Assembly (NCBI GenBank): GCA_947478805.1
Contig: CANJXQ010000010.1
Span: 1-61,630 of the forward strand
Length of the DNA: 61,630 nucleotides
DNA from: Betaproteobacteria bacterium
GTDB taxonomy: Bacteria; Pseudomonadota; Gammaproteobacteria; Burkholderiales; SG8-39
Direction: 5' to 3'
Shown here: in pieces, positions 41,826-50,586 of the stretch
Numbering within the stretch: the first letter of the stretch is position 1
How the letters are laid out: every line of letters starts with the position of its first letter
The notes under the pieces: model-generated
Database searches by the model: none
Seen by the model: the letters and a program-made list of their open reading frames with translations, nothing else
What the model was told of the DNA's origin: nothing
Made by a program: the position numbers and the translations under genes

Positions 41826-42780
41826 TCTATCCACCGATCCCAATCCGGCGCACGCGGCGGGCCGGCGGGTAAGGGCAGTGTTTCTCTCCGATATCCACCT
41901 GGGAACCCGGGCCTGCCAGGCGGAGCGACTGCTGGAATTCCTGCGTCACATCGAGACCGACTACATCTACCTGCTGGGCGACATCATCGATTTCTGGTCG
42001 CTGTCGCGCGGCATCCACTGGCCGGCGCCCCACAACACCTTCGTCCAGAAGATGCTCAAGCGCGCGCGCCACGGCGTGCACGTGACATTCGTGCCAGGCA
42101 ATCACGACGAAGCGCTGCGCGAGTACGTCGGCACCGGCTTTGGCGACATCCAGGTCAAGCGCGAGGCGGTGCACGTATCGGCGGATGGCCGCCGCTACCT
42201 CCTCATCCACGGCGACGAATTCGACCAGATCACGCGCCACCATCGCTGGCTGGCGCTGGCGGGCGACGTTTCCTACACGCTGCTGGTGCGACTGAACATC
42301 CTCCTGTCCTGGATCCGGCGCAAGCTGCACAAGCCCGGCTACTGGTCACTCGCAGGCTATGCCAAACGCAAGGTCAAGGGCGCGCTCGATTTCATTTATG
42401 GATTTGAAGAATCGGTCGCGCACCACGCCCGTCACCGCGGCATGGACGGGGTCATCTGCGGTCATATCCACAGCGCGGTGGTCAAGGACATCGACGGTGT
42501 GCGCTACATAAACTGTGGCGACTGGGTGGACAGCTGCTCGGCCATTCTCGAGCATCTGGATGGGCGGATCGAGCTGGTGCACTGGGAACAGGATCCGTCA
42601 CTTGTTCCGGCCGGGATTCCAGCAGAGATCGAAGCACCCATCGGCGTACCCGGCACCCCGCTCTACGGAACATCTGCCCCGAACGTTGCCCCGGCCCCTT
42701 CCCGGCCTGCAACATCCTTGCCTCCAAAGAACTCATGGCCCATCCAGCCCGTATCCACCGCATCACGCAACCGGCTGTGA
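41800..42780 (+). CDS. plcP: PlcP-like metallophosphoesterase (phospholipid headgroup hydrolase)
   Basis: Calcineurin-type phosphoesterase of the LpxH-related clade to which the phosphate-starvation phospholipase C PlcP of Sinorhizobium belongs. The 326-residue protein has all metal motifs: LSDIHLGTRACQAE near residue 30, LLGDIIDFWSLSRG, VPGNHDEALREY, LIHGDEFDQITRH and CGHIHSAVV. It is longer than LpxH (about 240). The C-terminal 50 residues are Pro-rich. PlcP would convert phospholipid to diacylglycerol, the substrate of BtaA in the same operon. A true LpxH role is the alternative. Confidence 0.78.
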   Translation: MSDASVSANLSTDPNPAHAAGRRVRAVFLSDIHLGTRACQAERLLEFLRHIETDYIYLLGDIIDFWSLSRGIHWPAPHNTFVQKMLKRARHGVHVTFVPGNHDEALREYVGTGFGDIQVKREAVHVSADGRRYLLIHGDEFDQITRHHRWLALAGDVSYTLLVRLNILLSWIRRKLHKPGYWSLAGYAKRKVKGALDFIYGFEESVAHHARHRGMDGVICGHIHSAVVKDIDGVRYINCGDWVDSCSAILEHLDGRIELVHWEQDPSLVPAGIPAEIEAPIGVPGTPLYGTSAPNVAPAPSRPATSLPPKNSWPIQPVSTASRNRL

Positions 42781-42787
42781 GACCGGC

Positions 42788-43810
42788 CTATTCGTCACGC
42801 TCGCGGAACACCAGCCACGCCGCGAACAGGCTGAACGTCGCCACAATCGCAACGACGATCCAGAAGCCCTCAGGATCCTGTCCAAAGGGGACTCCTCCGA
42901 CGTTCATGCCAAACAGTCCGGCGATGACATTGATGGGCAACGCAAGCACCGTCACTGCAGTGAGCACGAAAAGCGTGCGCCCGGTGCGCTCGTTGATGCT
43001 GGCAGCAATCTCCTCCTGAAGCAGCTTGATTCGTTCCTGCAGCGTGGTCATGTCGCGCAGGATCAGCGAGAACTCCTCCGCCGATTGCCTGAGCTGCGAT
43101 GCATCCTCTTCGGCCACCCATTGCGGCGGCCGATTCAGCAACCGAAACAAGGCGGCCGGCTCCGGCGCCAGCAATCGCTGCAATCGCACCAGGTCCCGAC
43201 GCAGTACCCCAAGGCTGGCACGCTTGGTGTCCAGGCGGCCGGCAAGCAGCCGGTCCTCGATGGAGTCGACTTTCTTCACGGTCTTGCGGACAATTCCCAG
43301 CAGCACGTCGCCCTGGTCGTGAAGCAAGTGGATGAACAGTGACAAGGGGGAGGAAAATGTTTCACCTGACTTCACCGCGGTGCGCAGCCTGTCTATCGAG
43401 CGTGAGGGCAGGTTTCTCGCCGTCACCAGCGTCTTGGGATCGATGCTGATCCAGACCGTCGCCACCTGAGAGGATTCGCTGAACGGGAAGTCATAGATGA
43501 CGTCATTCAGCACCGCCACCAGTGTCTCGGATGCGTACTCGATGCGCGTCGAGGGCCCGCTTTCGCTCAGTGCACCGAAGTACTCCTCGGAAAGCTCGAA
43601 GTGCTCCTCCATCCACCGGGCAGTCCCGGCATTGGCCGCATTGAAATGAAACCAGCCGAACGCGGCCGGCTTTTCTCCGTCGTCGATCGCCCGCAAGCAC
43701 GCCGCGGCCTGCTCCGAATCGACTGCCCGGCCCACGCCGTCGTCGGCAAACGAGAATCCGCTGATCAGTCCTGACGGGTCTGAACCGTAGCTTTCTGCGC
43801 TGACACTCAA
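42788..43810 (-). CDS. zntB: CorA/ZntB-family divalent cation transporter
   Basis: A 340-residue CorA-superfamily channel: large cytoplasmic domain, long helix, then two C-terminal transmembrane helices (about residues 280-305 and 312-335) flanking the signature GMN in IAGLFGMNVGGVPFG. The N-GG-P context resembles ZntB, which imports zinc, more than CorA. TTG at 43810 was chosen because GGAGG precedes it by 4 nt and the frame upstream runs into a PHO box. It is convergent with the plcP-like gene (7 bp). Zinc supply to metallo-phosphatases is a plausible role. Confidence 0.8.
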   Translation of the reverse strand: MSVSAESYGSDPSGLISGFSFADDGVGRAVDSEQAAACLRAIDDGEKPAAFGWFHFNAANAGTARWMEEHFELSEEYFGALSESGPSTRIEYASETLVAVLNDVIYDFPFSESSQVATVWISIDPKTLVTARNLPSRSIDRLRTAVKSGETFSSPLSLFIHLLHDQGDVLLGIVRKTVKKVDSIEDRLLAGRLDTKRASLGVLRRDLVRLQRLLAPEPAALFRLLNRPPQWVAEEDASQLRQSAEEFSLILRDMTTLQERIKLLQEEIAASINERTGRTLFVLTAVTVLALPINVIAGLFGMNVGGVPFGQDPEGFWIVVAIVATFSLFAAWLVFRERDE

Positions 43811-43867
43811 TCTTCCTCCGCGATGCAATGAGACTCCGGGAAATCGACCAGCACTGGAAACGGCGCA

Positions 43868-43885
43868 GTAACAGGCATGTGACAA
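43868..43885 (-). promoter_or_regulatory. PHO box upstream of the CorA/ZntB gene
   Basis: Minus strand TTGTCAC-ATGC-CTGTTAC, 11-nt register, 58 bp before the chosen start codon. Its existence also argues against the longer start at 43885. Confidence 0.75.
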
Positions 43886-44021
43886 ATTTACTTCGCCCGT
43901 ATTGCAACCACCTGAAAGCCCGGGGGCGAAAGAGACATTGCCCGCAAATGTTCCGCCGCACGATAACTCCCCGGGAACGCGCCGCTATGGAGGCGTTGTC
44001 TGGAGTGGAGCCGTTCTCCGG

Positions 44022-44039
44022 TGTCACAGCCGCGTAACC
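44022..44039 (+). promoter_or_regulatory. PHO box upstream of the phytase-like gene
   Basis: GTGTCAC-AGCC-GCGTAAC, 11-nt register, 44 bp before the start and oriented toward it. Confidence 0.7.
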
Positions 44040-44082
44040 CGCCAGGACTAATTTACGGCTTTTCATTGAATGAGAACCCGCG

Positions 44083-45438
44083 ATGATCCGTACTGTTCCG
44101 CTTGCTTGCGTAGCCCTGTCCGTCGCCTGTCTTTCGACCGGCGCCCTGTCCCAGCAGTCCTTTCCGGCCACCCTTGCCGGACACGCCATCCTTCCAGCCG
44201 AAAGCTTTCTCAGCGCTCCGACTGATGCACCGCCAGACTTGAAGCTCAGCGGCAAATACACGACGCTCAAGCGGGTGGACGCCCCGGGCACCGTCATGGG
44301 CAAATCCGCGGAACGCGATACGGGCGTCAAGTTGCCTTTCAAGGGCCAGCCGAGACAAGGCCATTCGGGCATCAAGACCATGGCGGATGGCACGTTCTGG
44401 GTGCTCACCGACAACGGCTTTGGGGCGAGAAACAACTCTGCCGACTCCATGCTCTACCTCAACCAGTACCGCATCGACTGGGACAAGGGGGCATTCAAAC
44501 CGCTGAAGACGATCTTCCTGCACGACCCTGACAGGAAGGTACCGTTTCGCATCGTTCACGAAGGAACCAAGAAACGCTACCTGACCGGCGCCGACTTCGA
44601 TACCGAAGGCTTCCAGTTCATCGGCAATCACGTGTGGATCGGCGACGAATTCGGGCCCTATGTAATCAAGGCTGACAAATCGGGCAAGGTGCTCGCCGTG
44701 TTCGAGACGCTCGCGGACGGCAAGCCGGTGCGCTCACCCGACCACTGGGCGGTGCAATCGCCGGGCACGCCGACCGGCACCTTCCCGAACGTCAACCTGC
44801 GGCGCTCCAAGGGCTTCGAGGGATTCGCCTCATCCAGGGACGGCAAGTTCATCTACGGCCTGCTCGAAGGCCCCCTATGGGACGCCGAGAAGAAGGACTG
44901 GGAAAAAGTCGACGGCAAGGAAGCGTCCAGAATCCTTGAATTCGATGTGGCCAGCGAAAAATGGACGGGGCGCTTCTGGCACTACGTGTTCGAGGCCAAT
45001 GGCAACGCGATCGGCGATTTCAACATGATCGACGCAACCACAGGCCTCATCATCGAGCGTGACAACGGCGAGGGCACCGCGGACAAGGCCTGCCCGGCTG
45101 GCACGCGCGGCGACAACTGCTTCCCCGATCTAGCACGGTTCAAGCGTGTCTACAAGGTGGAGTTCAGCCCGGAAACTTCGGGAAAGCCGGCGCGCAAGAT
45201 CGGCTACATCGATCTCATGCAGATCCAGGACCCGGCGAAGAAGGCACGCAAACCCCTGAACGACGGCGTCTATACCTTCCCGTTCTTTACCATCGAGAAC
45301 GTGGATATCGTCGACGAGCGACACATCATTGTCGGCAACGACAACAACCTGCCGTTTTCATCCAGCCGGGATCCCAACAAGGCTGACGACAACGAAATGA
45401 TGCTGCTCGAAGTCGAAGCGTTCCTGAAGGCCCGCTGA
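44083..45438 (+). CDS. Secreted phytase-like esterase (PF13449-type)
   Basis: A 451-residue exported protein with a signal peptide ending near GALSQQSF (residue about 24). The mature part matches the esterase-like-activity-of-phytase family: GFGARNNSADSMLYLNQYRI, TGADFDTEGFQFIGNHVWIGDEFGP, SKGFEGFASSRDGKFIYGLLEGP and ENVDIVDERHIIVGNDNNLP, a beta-propeller pattern. The preceding PHO box suggests it releases phosphate from organic sources outside the cell. Substrate is not deducible. Confidence 0.8.
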   Translation: MIRTVPLACVALSVACLSTGALSQQSFPATLAGHAILPAESFLSAPTDAPPDLKLSGKYTTLKRVDAPGTVMGKSAERDTGVKLPFKGQPRQGHSGIKTMADGTFWVLTDNGFGARNNSADSMLYLNQYRIDWDKGAFKPLKTIFLHDPDRKVPFRIVHEGTKKRYLTGADFDTEGFQFIGNHVWIGDEFGPYVIKADKSGKVLAVFETLADGKPVRSPDHWAVQSPGTPTGTFPNVNLRRSKGFEGFASSRDGKFIYGLLEGPLWDAEKKDWEKVDGKEASRILEFDVASEKWTGRFWHYVFEANGNAIGDFNMIDATTGLIIERDNGEGTADKACPAGTRGDNCFPDLARFKRVYKVEFSPETSGKPARKIGYIDLMQIQDPAKKARKPLNDGVYTFPFFTIENVDIVDERHIIVGNDNNLPFSSSRDPNKADDNEMMLLEVEAFLKAR

Positions 45439-45475
45439 CGCCGGCGCCCACTGCCTGCATGACACCCCAGGCAGG

Positions 45476-45898
45476 CTATTTCGCCAGTCCGCCCTGTGTC
45501 CAGGATTTCCCTGCACACAGGGTGACGTTGCGCTCCTTGAATTTCCAGCGCCCCCCGACCTTCACGAGGCTGTCGTCATATTCACCCATGATGTAGGGTC
45601 GAATGCCCTCGGAGATATCGATGGCCATGACGTAGAGCTTCAGCCGCACGGCATCGCCATCCCCCTCGATGACGGCGTTGGAGGTCCAGTGCCGGCTCTT
45701 GTGCCCGGCCGCAGCCGCCTTGTGGATGTAGGCCACCAGTTGCGCGCGTCCCTGTGCCCGGCACTCGCCATAGGCCATGAACTTCCCGTCCTCAGTGAAC
45801 AGGTCCGCCCAATCCTCGGCGCGGCGATGGTCGATGGCATGGTTATAGCGCGAGGCCAGCTCCATGATCTCAATTCTGTCCTCCGGCTTCAGCGGCAT
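45476..45898 (-). CDS. NTF2-like protein, copy 1 of 3
   Basis: A 140-residue SnoaL-like/NTF2-like protein with the pattern EIMELASRYNHAIDHRRAEDWADLFTEDGKF...SRHWTSNAVIEGDG...RPYIMGEYDD. ATG at 45898 follows AAGGAGG. It is one of three tandem paralogues sharing roughly half their residues by eye. NTF2-like folds include isomerases, dehydratases and small ligand binders; the conserved D-H pair (AIDHRR; SRHW) could form an active site. No specific function can be assigned. Confidence 0.75.
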   Translation of the reverse strand: MPLKPEDRIEIMELASRYNHAIDHRRAEDWADLFTEDGKFMAYGECRAQGRAQLVAYIHKAAAAGHKSRHWTSNAVIEGDGDAVRLKLYVMAIDISEGIRPYIMGEYDDSLVKVGGRWKFKERNVTLCAGKSWTQGGLAK

Positions 45899-45942
45899 GC
45901 ACCCTCCTTGGCGAAATTGATCACAATAAACAATGTCAGGGG

Positions 45943-46362
45943 TTACTTGCTCTGTACATGCACAGGCCAGTCGCCGCCGCTTGCGGTGACGCGACGAACC
46001 TTGAATTTCCAATGACCGTCCAGCTTCACCAGTTCATCGTCATACTCGGCCAGGATCTGGGGCCGAATGCCATTCGTGATGTCGTAGGCCAGGACGTACA
46101 TGCGCAGCCGCGCGCGATCATCCTTTCCCTCGATCACCGGATTGCAGGGCCAGTGGCGTATCTTCTGGCCTGTTCGTTCGGCTTTGCGAATGTGCTCCAC
46201 CAGGGCCGGCCGTCCCCCCGCCCGCAGTTTCCCATCGGCCCACAATTCCCCATCCGGTGAAAACACATCGGCCCATTCTTCGGCGCGACGATGGTCAATG
46301 GCATAGTTGTAGCGCGCCACCAGCTCGATGATCTCGAATTCATCCGATGCACTCAAATCCAC
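45943..46362 (-). CDS. NTF2-like protein, copy 2 of 3
   Basis: A 139-residue paralogue of its neighbours, with EIIELVARYNYAIDHRRAEEWADVF and IRHWPCNPVIEG. Start is GTG at 46362, preceded by GGGAG; the frame extends further upstream without similarity to the siblings. It precedes copy 1 by 44 bp in the same direction. Function unknown. Confidence 0.72.
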   Translation of the reverse strand: MDLSASDEFEIIELVARYNYAIDHRRAEEWADVFSPDGELWADGKLRAGGRPALVEHIRKAERTGQKIRHWPCNPVIEGKDDRARLRMYVLAYDITNGIRPQILAEYDDELVKLDGHWKFKVRRVTASGGDWPVHVQSK

Positions 46363-46417
46363 TGTCTTCTCCCGTTTGTCAGCCCAACCTTTTGGGCGGC
46401 GACGATCCTGGAAGGCG

Positions 46418-46816
46418 CTAGATGCCGCCCGCGGCAAAATTGACGCGCCGCACCTTGAATTTCCATTTCCCATTGACCTTGACAACGGTGTCGTCGTAGT
46501 CGCCCATCACATAGGGAGAGATGCCATTGCCGATGTCCACCGCCATCAGGTACATGCGCAGGCGAGCCGTATCGCCCTCACCCTCGACGATGTGATTGCA
46601 TCCCCAGTGGCGCACCTTCTTGCCGGAGGCCTTGGCCTTGCGCATGTGCTCGATGAAGGCGGCCCGCCCCTCCACGCGGTTGCCATTGCCTGAAATCATC
46701 AGGCCGTCCTCGGTAAAGCAATCCGCCCACTCCTCAGCCATGCGACGGTCGATGGTGAATGAATAGCGTGCGGCCAGTTCGATGATATCCAGCTTGTCCT
46801 GCAAACTGAGTGGCAT
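46418..46816 (-). CDS. NTF2-like protein, copy 3 of 3
   Basis: A 132-residue paralogue, with DIIELAARYSFTIDRRMAEEWADCF and VRHWGCNHIVEGEG. ATG at 46816 follows AGGGGGAC. It is the first of the trio in transcription order, 177 bp downstream of ppk2. It lacks the DH pair of the siblings (IDRRM instead of IDHRR), so its activity may differ. Confidence 0.72.
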   Translation of the reverse strand: MPLSLQDKLDIIELAARYSFTIDRRMAEEWADCFTEDGLMISGNGNRVEGRAAFIEHMRKAKASGKKVRHWGCNHIVEGEGDTARLRMYLMAVDIGNGISPYVMGDYDDTVVKVNGKWKFKVRRVNFAAGGI

Positions 46817-46993
46817 TTGCGAGTCCCCCTGTTCCGGTTGCGTTCGTTGGTTGCCGGGGAAACTTACCATGAACGACCGGACGACGTCATACGCAGGCAA
46901 ACACCTGGTCATTTGAGCGGCCGCTGAGCCGGCCACCCGCGCGCGCTTACGCAAGGGCGGCGCCCCTGGCGCGCCCCCGCGGCACAGCACCAA

Positions 46994-47932
46994 TCAATAG
47001 ATTTCAGGGACCAGAAGTTCCGGGGGTACCGGGCTGCGCCGGTAGTTGGCATGGCGCTCGCGCGGGGGCAGCACCACCGCCTCGCGCTGCACTTCGACAT
47101 AGGGCACCTGGCTCAGCAGGTGGTGGATGCAGTTCAGGCGCGCCTTCTTCTTGTCAACCGCCTGCACCACCCACCACGGCGCATCGGGGATATGCGTGCG
47201 CTCCAGCATGACCTCCTTTGCCCGCGTGTAGTTCTCCCAGCGCCGGCGCGATTCGAGATCCATCGGGCTGAGCTTCCATTGCTTTAGCCGGTCGTGTATG
47301 CGGCCATGGAACCGCAGCTCCTGCTCCTCATCGGTGATGGAGAACCAGTACTTGATCACTTGGACTCCGGAGCGCACCAGCATTTTCTCGAACTCGGGCA
47401 CCGTGCGGAAAAACTCTTCGTACTGCTCGTCGCTGCAGAATCCCATGACGCGCTCGACTCCCGCGCGGTTGTACCAGCTGCGATCGAACAGGACCATTTC
47501 CCCGGCTGCCGGCAAGTGCGATACATAGCGCTGGAAATACCATTGCGTGCGCTCCCGGTCGTTGGGCGCGGGCAGTGCAGCCACACGGCACACGCGCGGA
47601 TTGAGCCGCTGCGTGATGCGCTTGATGACGCCGCCCTTCCCGGCGGCATCGCGCCCCTCGAAGAGGATGATCATCTTGTGGCCCGTGTGCTGCACCCAGT
47701 CCTGCAGCTTGACGAGTTCTCCCTGCAATCGGAACAGCTCGCGGAAGTAGAGAACCCGCTGCGCGCGCGATTCCTCGTCGCTCGCGGAATCCGCTGCAGC
47801 GTTGCCCACGCCCGCGCCTGGCAGAATGCGATCATCGAGCTCCATTTCCAGCTCTTCATCCAGGCTGTCCAGCACATCCCGGTGAATACGATTGTAGATG
47901 TCATCCGGCAGCGCAGAACTTTCGGTACTCAT
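46994..47932 (-). CDS. ppk2: Polyphosphate kinase 2, class I type
   Basis: Transfers phosphate between polyphosphate and nucleotides, often regenerating ATP or GTP from diphosphates. The 312-residue protein has Walker A FEGRDAAGKGGVIKRI, Walker B VLFDRSWYNRAGVERVMGF, and the lid region VIKYWFSITDEEQELRF...DPRKQWKLSPMDL-like segment (DRLKQWKLSPMDLESR). It follows the cNMP-binding gene by 55 bp, likely in one transcript under a PHO box. This genome fragment therefore has both PPK1 and PPK2. Confidence 0.94.
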   Translation of the reverse strand: MSTESSALPDDIYNRIHRDVLDSLDEELEMELDDRILPGAGVGNAAADSASDEESRAQRVLYFRELFRLQGELVKLQDWVQHTGHKMIILFEGRDAAGKGGVIKRITQRLNPRVCRVAALPAPNDRERTQWYFQRYVSHLPAAGEMVLFDRSWYNRAGVERVMGFCSDEQYEEFFRTVPEFEKMLVRSGVQVIKYWFSITDEEQELRFHGRIHDRLKQWKLSPMDLESRRRWENYTRAKEVMLERTHIPDAPWWVVQAVDKKKARLNCIHHLLSQVPYVEVQREAVVLPPRERHANYRRSPVPPELLVPEIY

Positions 47933-47987
47933 GTCGGTGGGTACTCCTTGTTGTTGTTTCCGCGAGCGCCGATCGGAGCGCAGCTAT

Positions 47988-48344
47988 CTACAAGCGATCG
48001 TCCATGCGACGAAGCCGGTCCGCCAGCAAGCGCATCACCTGCAGGGAGAAGTTCGGGGTCTGCTGAACCAGGAACTTGAACCGGCGCTGGTCGATCGGAA
48101 CCAGCTTCGCGGCCTCGCGCACAATGGCCGTGGCACTGCGTGGAGACCCGTCGATCATGGTCATTTCACCCAGAACGCCCCCCGGACCCAGCGTTTCCAC
48201 GGTGCGGCCCTTGACTTCTAGGTCCACGACCCCCTCGATCACTACGTACATGGTGTCACCAGGCTCGCCCTCTCGAAACACTAGGTCATCCTTGGCGAAT
48301 GTCTGGAAGCGGTCTTCATTCCTGAACAGATCGATCGAAATCAT
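47988..48344 (-). CDS. Stand-alone cyclic-nucleotide-binding-domain protein
   Basis: A 118-residue protein made only of a Crp-type cNMP-binding fold: LVFREGEPGDTMYVVIEGVVDLEV, LGPGGVLGEMTMIDGSPRSATAIV. There is no DNA-binding helix-turn-helix. The loop has GEMTMIDGSPRSA where cAMP sites carry GE...RSA, so ligand binding is plausible. Directly upstream of ppk2, downstream of a PHO-like box. It could be a small allosteric partner of PPK2; this is inference. Confidence 0.75.
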   Translation of the reverse strand: MISIDLFRNEDRFQTFAKDDLVFREGEPGDTMYVVIEGVVDLEVKGRTVETLGPGGVLGEMTMIDGSPRSATAIVREAAKLVPIDQRRFKFLVQQTPNFSLQVMRLLADRLRRMDDRL

Positions 48345-48375
48345 GATGTCCTCATTGCGGTTTCATGAACTTTAC

Positions 48376-48402
48376 GTGACAAGTATGAAGAATTCATGAC
48401 AG
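48376..48402 (-). promoter_or_regulatory. PHO-like box upstream of cNMP-ppk2
   Basis: Minus strand CTGTCAT-GAAT-TCTTCAT in 11-nt register (48385-48402), followed by TTGTCAC two bases out of register. It lies 41-58 bp before the cNMP-binding gene. Confidence 0.65.
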
Positions 48403-48551
48403 TCGCCATGGTGAGCACACCGGCACCTCGCCGGAAGATAGCTTGAACAGGTTGCACTGCCATGACAGGGTTACGGGCAAGACATATCCGCCCATGAAGA
48501 GCGACAGCCCTCAACGTTGAAAGGCGACCTCGTCTCATCCCGGACACAAAT

Positions 48552-48569
48552 CCTTCACGCCAACGTAAC
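48552..48569 (+). promoter_or_regulatory. Weak PHO-like box upstream of phnC
   Basis: CCTTCAC-GCCA-ACGTAAC, correct spacing but several mismatches, 59 bp before phnC. Confidence 0.4.
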
Positions 48570-48628
48570 AATGGAAATACACACTGCCGCCATTCCACAT
48601 CTCCATCGCCCACATCGAGCCACAGACC

Positions 48629-49513
48629 ATGAACGAAACGATTTCCATCAGCGGACTGAACAGGACATTCGGACATACCAAGGCACTGGACGACGTCAAT
48701 CTCTCCGTCGCCAAAGGAGAAATTGTCGCCTTGATCGGCGCCTCCGGTTCCGGCAAATCCACCATGCTGCGCCATGTCGCCGGGCTGGCGAAGGCCGACG
48801 GTTCCAACGCGGCTTCACGTATCGTCGTCGGCGGACGCACCGTCCAGTCGGGTGGCCGGCTTGCACCTGACGTCCGCGACATCAGGGCGGGTATCGGCTT
48901 CGTCTTCCAGCAATTCAACCTGGTCGACCGGCTTCCTGTCATCACCAACGTCCTGGCCGGCATGCTGCATCGGATTCCATCCTGGCGCAGCACCATCAAG
49001 CACTTCACCCACGATGAGATCCGCCTCGGGCTGGAGGCACTGGAACGTGTCGGCATGGCCGAACGTGCCCTGCAACGAGCCTCGACGCTGTCTGGCGGCC
49101 AGCAGCAGCGCGCGGCGATTGCACGCACGCTGGTGCAGAAAGCCAGTGTCATTCTCGCCGACGAACCGATCGCCTCGCTGGACCCGGAGTCCTCGCGCAA
49201 GGTGATGGACCTGCTCTCGCGCATCAACCGGGAAGACGGCACCACGGTTCTGGTATCGCTTCACCAGGTCGATGTCGCCATCAAGTACTGCCCGCGCACC
49301 GTCGCCTTGCACCGTGGTCGGGTGGTCTACGATGGCGCATCGAGCGCGCTCACCCCCACGCTCTTGCGTGAACTGTACGGCGCCGAGGCGGAAGAGGTAC
49401 TCCATCCTCCGGTGGCGCAAGCCCCCATTCCCGTGTTTCAGCATCGCGCCTATGTGGAACAGCCACTTGCTACTGCAAGGCACGCTGCCTCGGTAGAGGC
49501 ACGCGCGATTTAA
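48629..49513 (+). CDS. phnC: Phosphonate ABC transporter ATP-binding protein
   Basis: ATPase of a phosphonate/phosphate-ester importer. The 294-residue product has Walker [16 protein letters not shown]-loop [11 protein letters not shown], signature [15 protein letters not shown], Walker [16 protein letters not shown] and H-loop VSLHQVDVA. The C-terminal 35 residues are a variable extension. First gene of phnC-phnD-phnE-phnZ-like; phnD starts 33 bp after. Confidence 0.94.
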   Translation: MNETISISGLNRTFGHTKALDDVNLSVAKGEIVALIGASGSGKSTMLRHVAGLAKADGSNAASRIVVGGRTVQSGGRLAPDVRDIRAGIGFVFQQFNLVDRLPVITNVLAGMLHRIPSWRSTIKHFTHDEIRLGLEALERVGMAERALQRASTLSGGQQQRAAIARTLVQKASVILADEPIASLDPESSRKVMDLLSRINREDGTTVLVSLHQVDVAIKYCPRTVALHRGRVVYDGASSALTPTLLRELYGAEAEEVLHPPVAQAPIPVFQHRAYVEQPLATARHAASVEARAI

Positions 49514-49546
49514 GCCCCCAAATTTTCAACCGTGGAGATCAATCCA

Positions 49547-50527
49547 ATGCTACGCAAGCACCTCGCAGCATGCACCGTGCTGGCCGCCATCGCGGCCCCA
49601 GCTGGCGCTGAAATGCCCAAGGAACTCAACTTCGGAATCATAGCCACCGAATCCTCGCAAAACCTCAAGCAGGACTGGCAACCGCTGATCGACGACATGT
49701 CCAAGCGCCTCGGCACCAAGGTCAATCCCTTCTTTGCACCCGACTATGCCGGCGTCATCGAAGGCATGCGCTTCAACAAGGTGCACCTGGCCTGGATGGG
49801 CAACAAGTCCGGCATGGAAGCGGTTGACCGCGCCAGCGGCGAAGTGTTTTCGCAGATCGTGTACGCCGATGGATCCCTTGGCTACTACTCACTGCTGATC
49901 ACCCACAAGGACAGCCCCTACAAGTCCCTCGAGGACGTCCTCAAGAGCGGCAAGAACATCAACTTCGGCATCGGCGACCCGAATTCGACCTCCGGGTTCC
50001 TCGTCCCCGGCTACTACGTGTTCGCCCTCAACAAAGCGGACCCCAAGACGCTGTTCAAATCCGTTCGTGCCGCCAACCACGAGACCAACATGATGGCCGT
50101 GGCCAACAAGCAGGTCGATGTCGCCACGAACAACACCGAAAACTGGGAAAAATTCGAGGCACGCTTCCCGGAGAAGATCAAGGACGTGCGCGCCATCTGG
50201 AAGTCACCCCTGATCCCGTCCGACCCCATGGTCTGGCGCAAGGACCTCGACGCTGACGCCAAGGCGAAAATCAAGCAGTTCTTCCTCGGCTACGGCAAGG
50301 GCGGCGATGCAGCGCGCGAACTGGCCATCCTTGCCAAGCTCACCTACAAGGGCTTCAAGGAGTCCAACAACAACCAGCTCATACCCACGCGCCAGCTGGA
50401 ATTGTTCAAGGACAAGACCAGGCTGGAGAACGACACGGCCATGAATGCCCCCGAGCGCCAGAAAATGCTCGACGATATCAACCGGAAGCTGGCTGAACTC
50501 AACCAACAGTTGGCATCACTGAAATAG
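49547..50527 (+). CDS. phnD: Periplasmic phosphonate-binding protein
   Basis: Solute-binding protein of the phosphonate importer. The 326-residue precursor starts MLRKHLAACTVL (ATG at 49547 after GGAG), with a signal peptide ending near AGAEMP. PhnD signatures are FGIIATESSQNLKQDWQPLIDDM, FAPDYAGVIEGMRF, IGDPNSTSGFLVPGYY and DVATNNTENWEKF. A strong terminator follows it before phnE, which would make PhnD more abundant than the permease. Confidence 0.94.
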   Translation: MLRKHLAACTVLAAIAAPAGAEMPKELNFGIIATESSQNLKQDWQPLIDDMSKRLGTKVNPFFAPDYAGVIEGMRFNKVHLAWMGNKSGMEAVDRASGEVFSQIVYADGSLGYYSLLITHKDSPYKSLEDVLKSGKNINFGIGDPNSTSGFLVPGYYVFALNKADPKTLFKSVRAANHETNMMAVANKQVDVATNNTENWEKFEARFPEKIKDVRAIWKSPLIPSDPMVWRKDLDADAKAKIKQFFLGYGKGGDAARELAILAKLTYKGFKESNNNQLIPTRQLELFKDKTRLENDTAMNAPERQKMLDDINRKLAELNQQLASLK

Positions 50528-50549
50528 GAAAGCAGGGGCAGCAATTCGA

Positions 50550-50575
50550 GGCGGTCTTCGGGCCGCCTTTTTTTT
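50550..50575 (+). terminator. Intra-operon terminator between phnD and phnE
   Basis: GGCGGTC-TTCG-GGCCGCC followed by eight Ts. A UUCG-type tetraloop and long T-run make this a strong rho-independent terminator, only 12 bp before phnE. Readthrough must feed phnE unless it has its own promoter, for which there is no room. Confidence 0.85.
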
Positions 50576-50586
50576 AGGAATCTCGT

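Noticed and set aside
42788-43885. Start of the CorA/ZntB gene at 43885
   Set aside because: It would put the PHO box inside the gene; TTG at 43810 has a GGAGG site and fits the family better.
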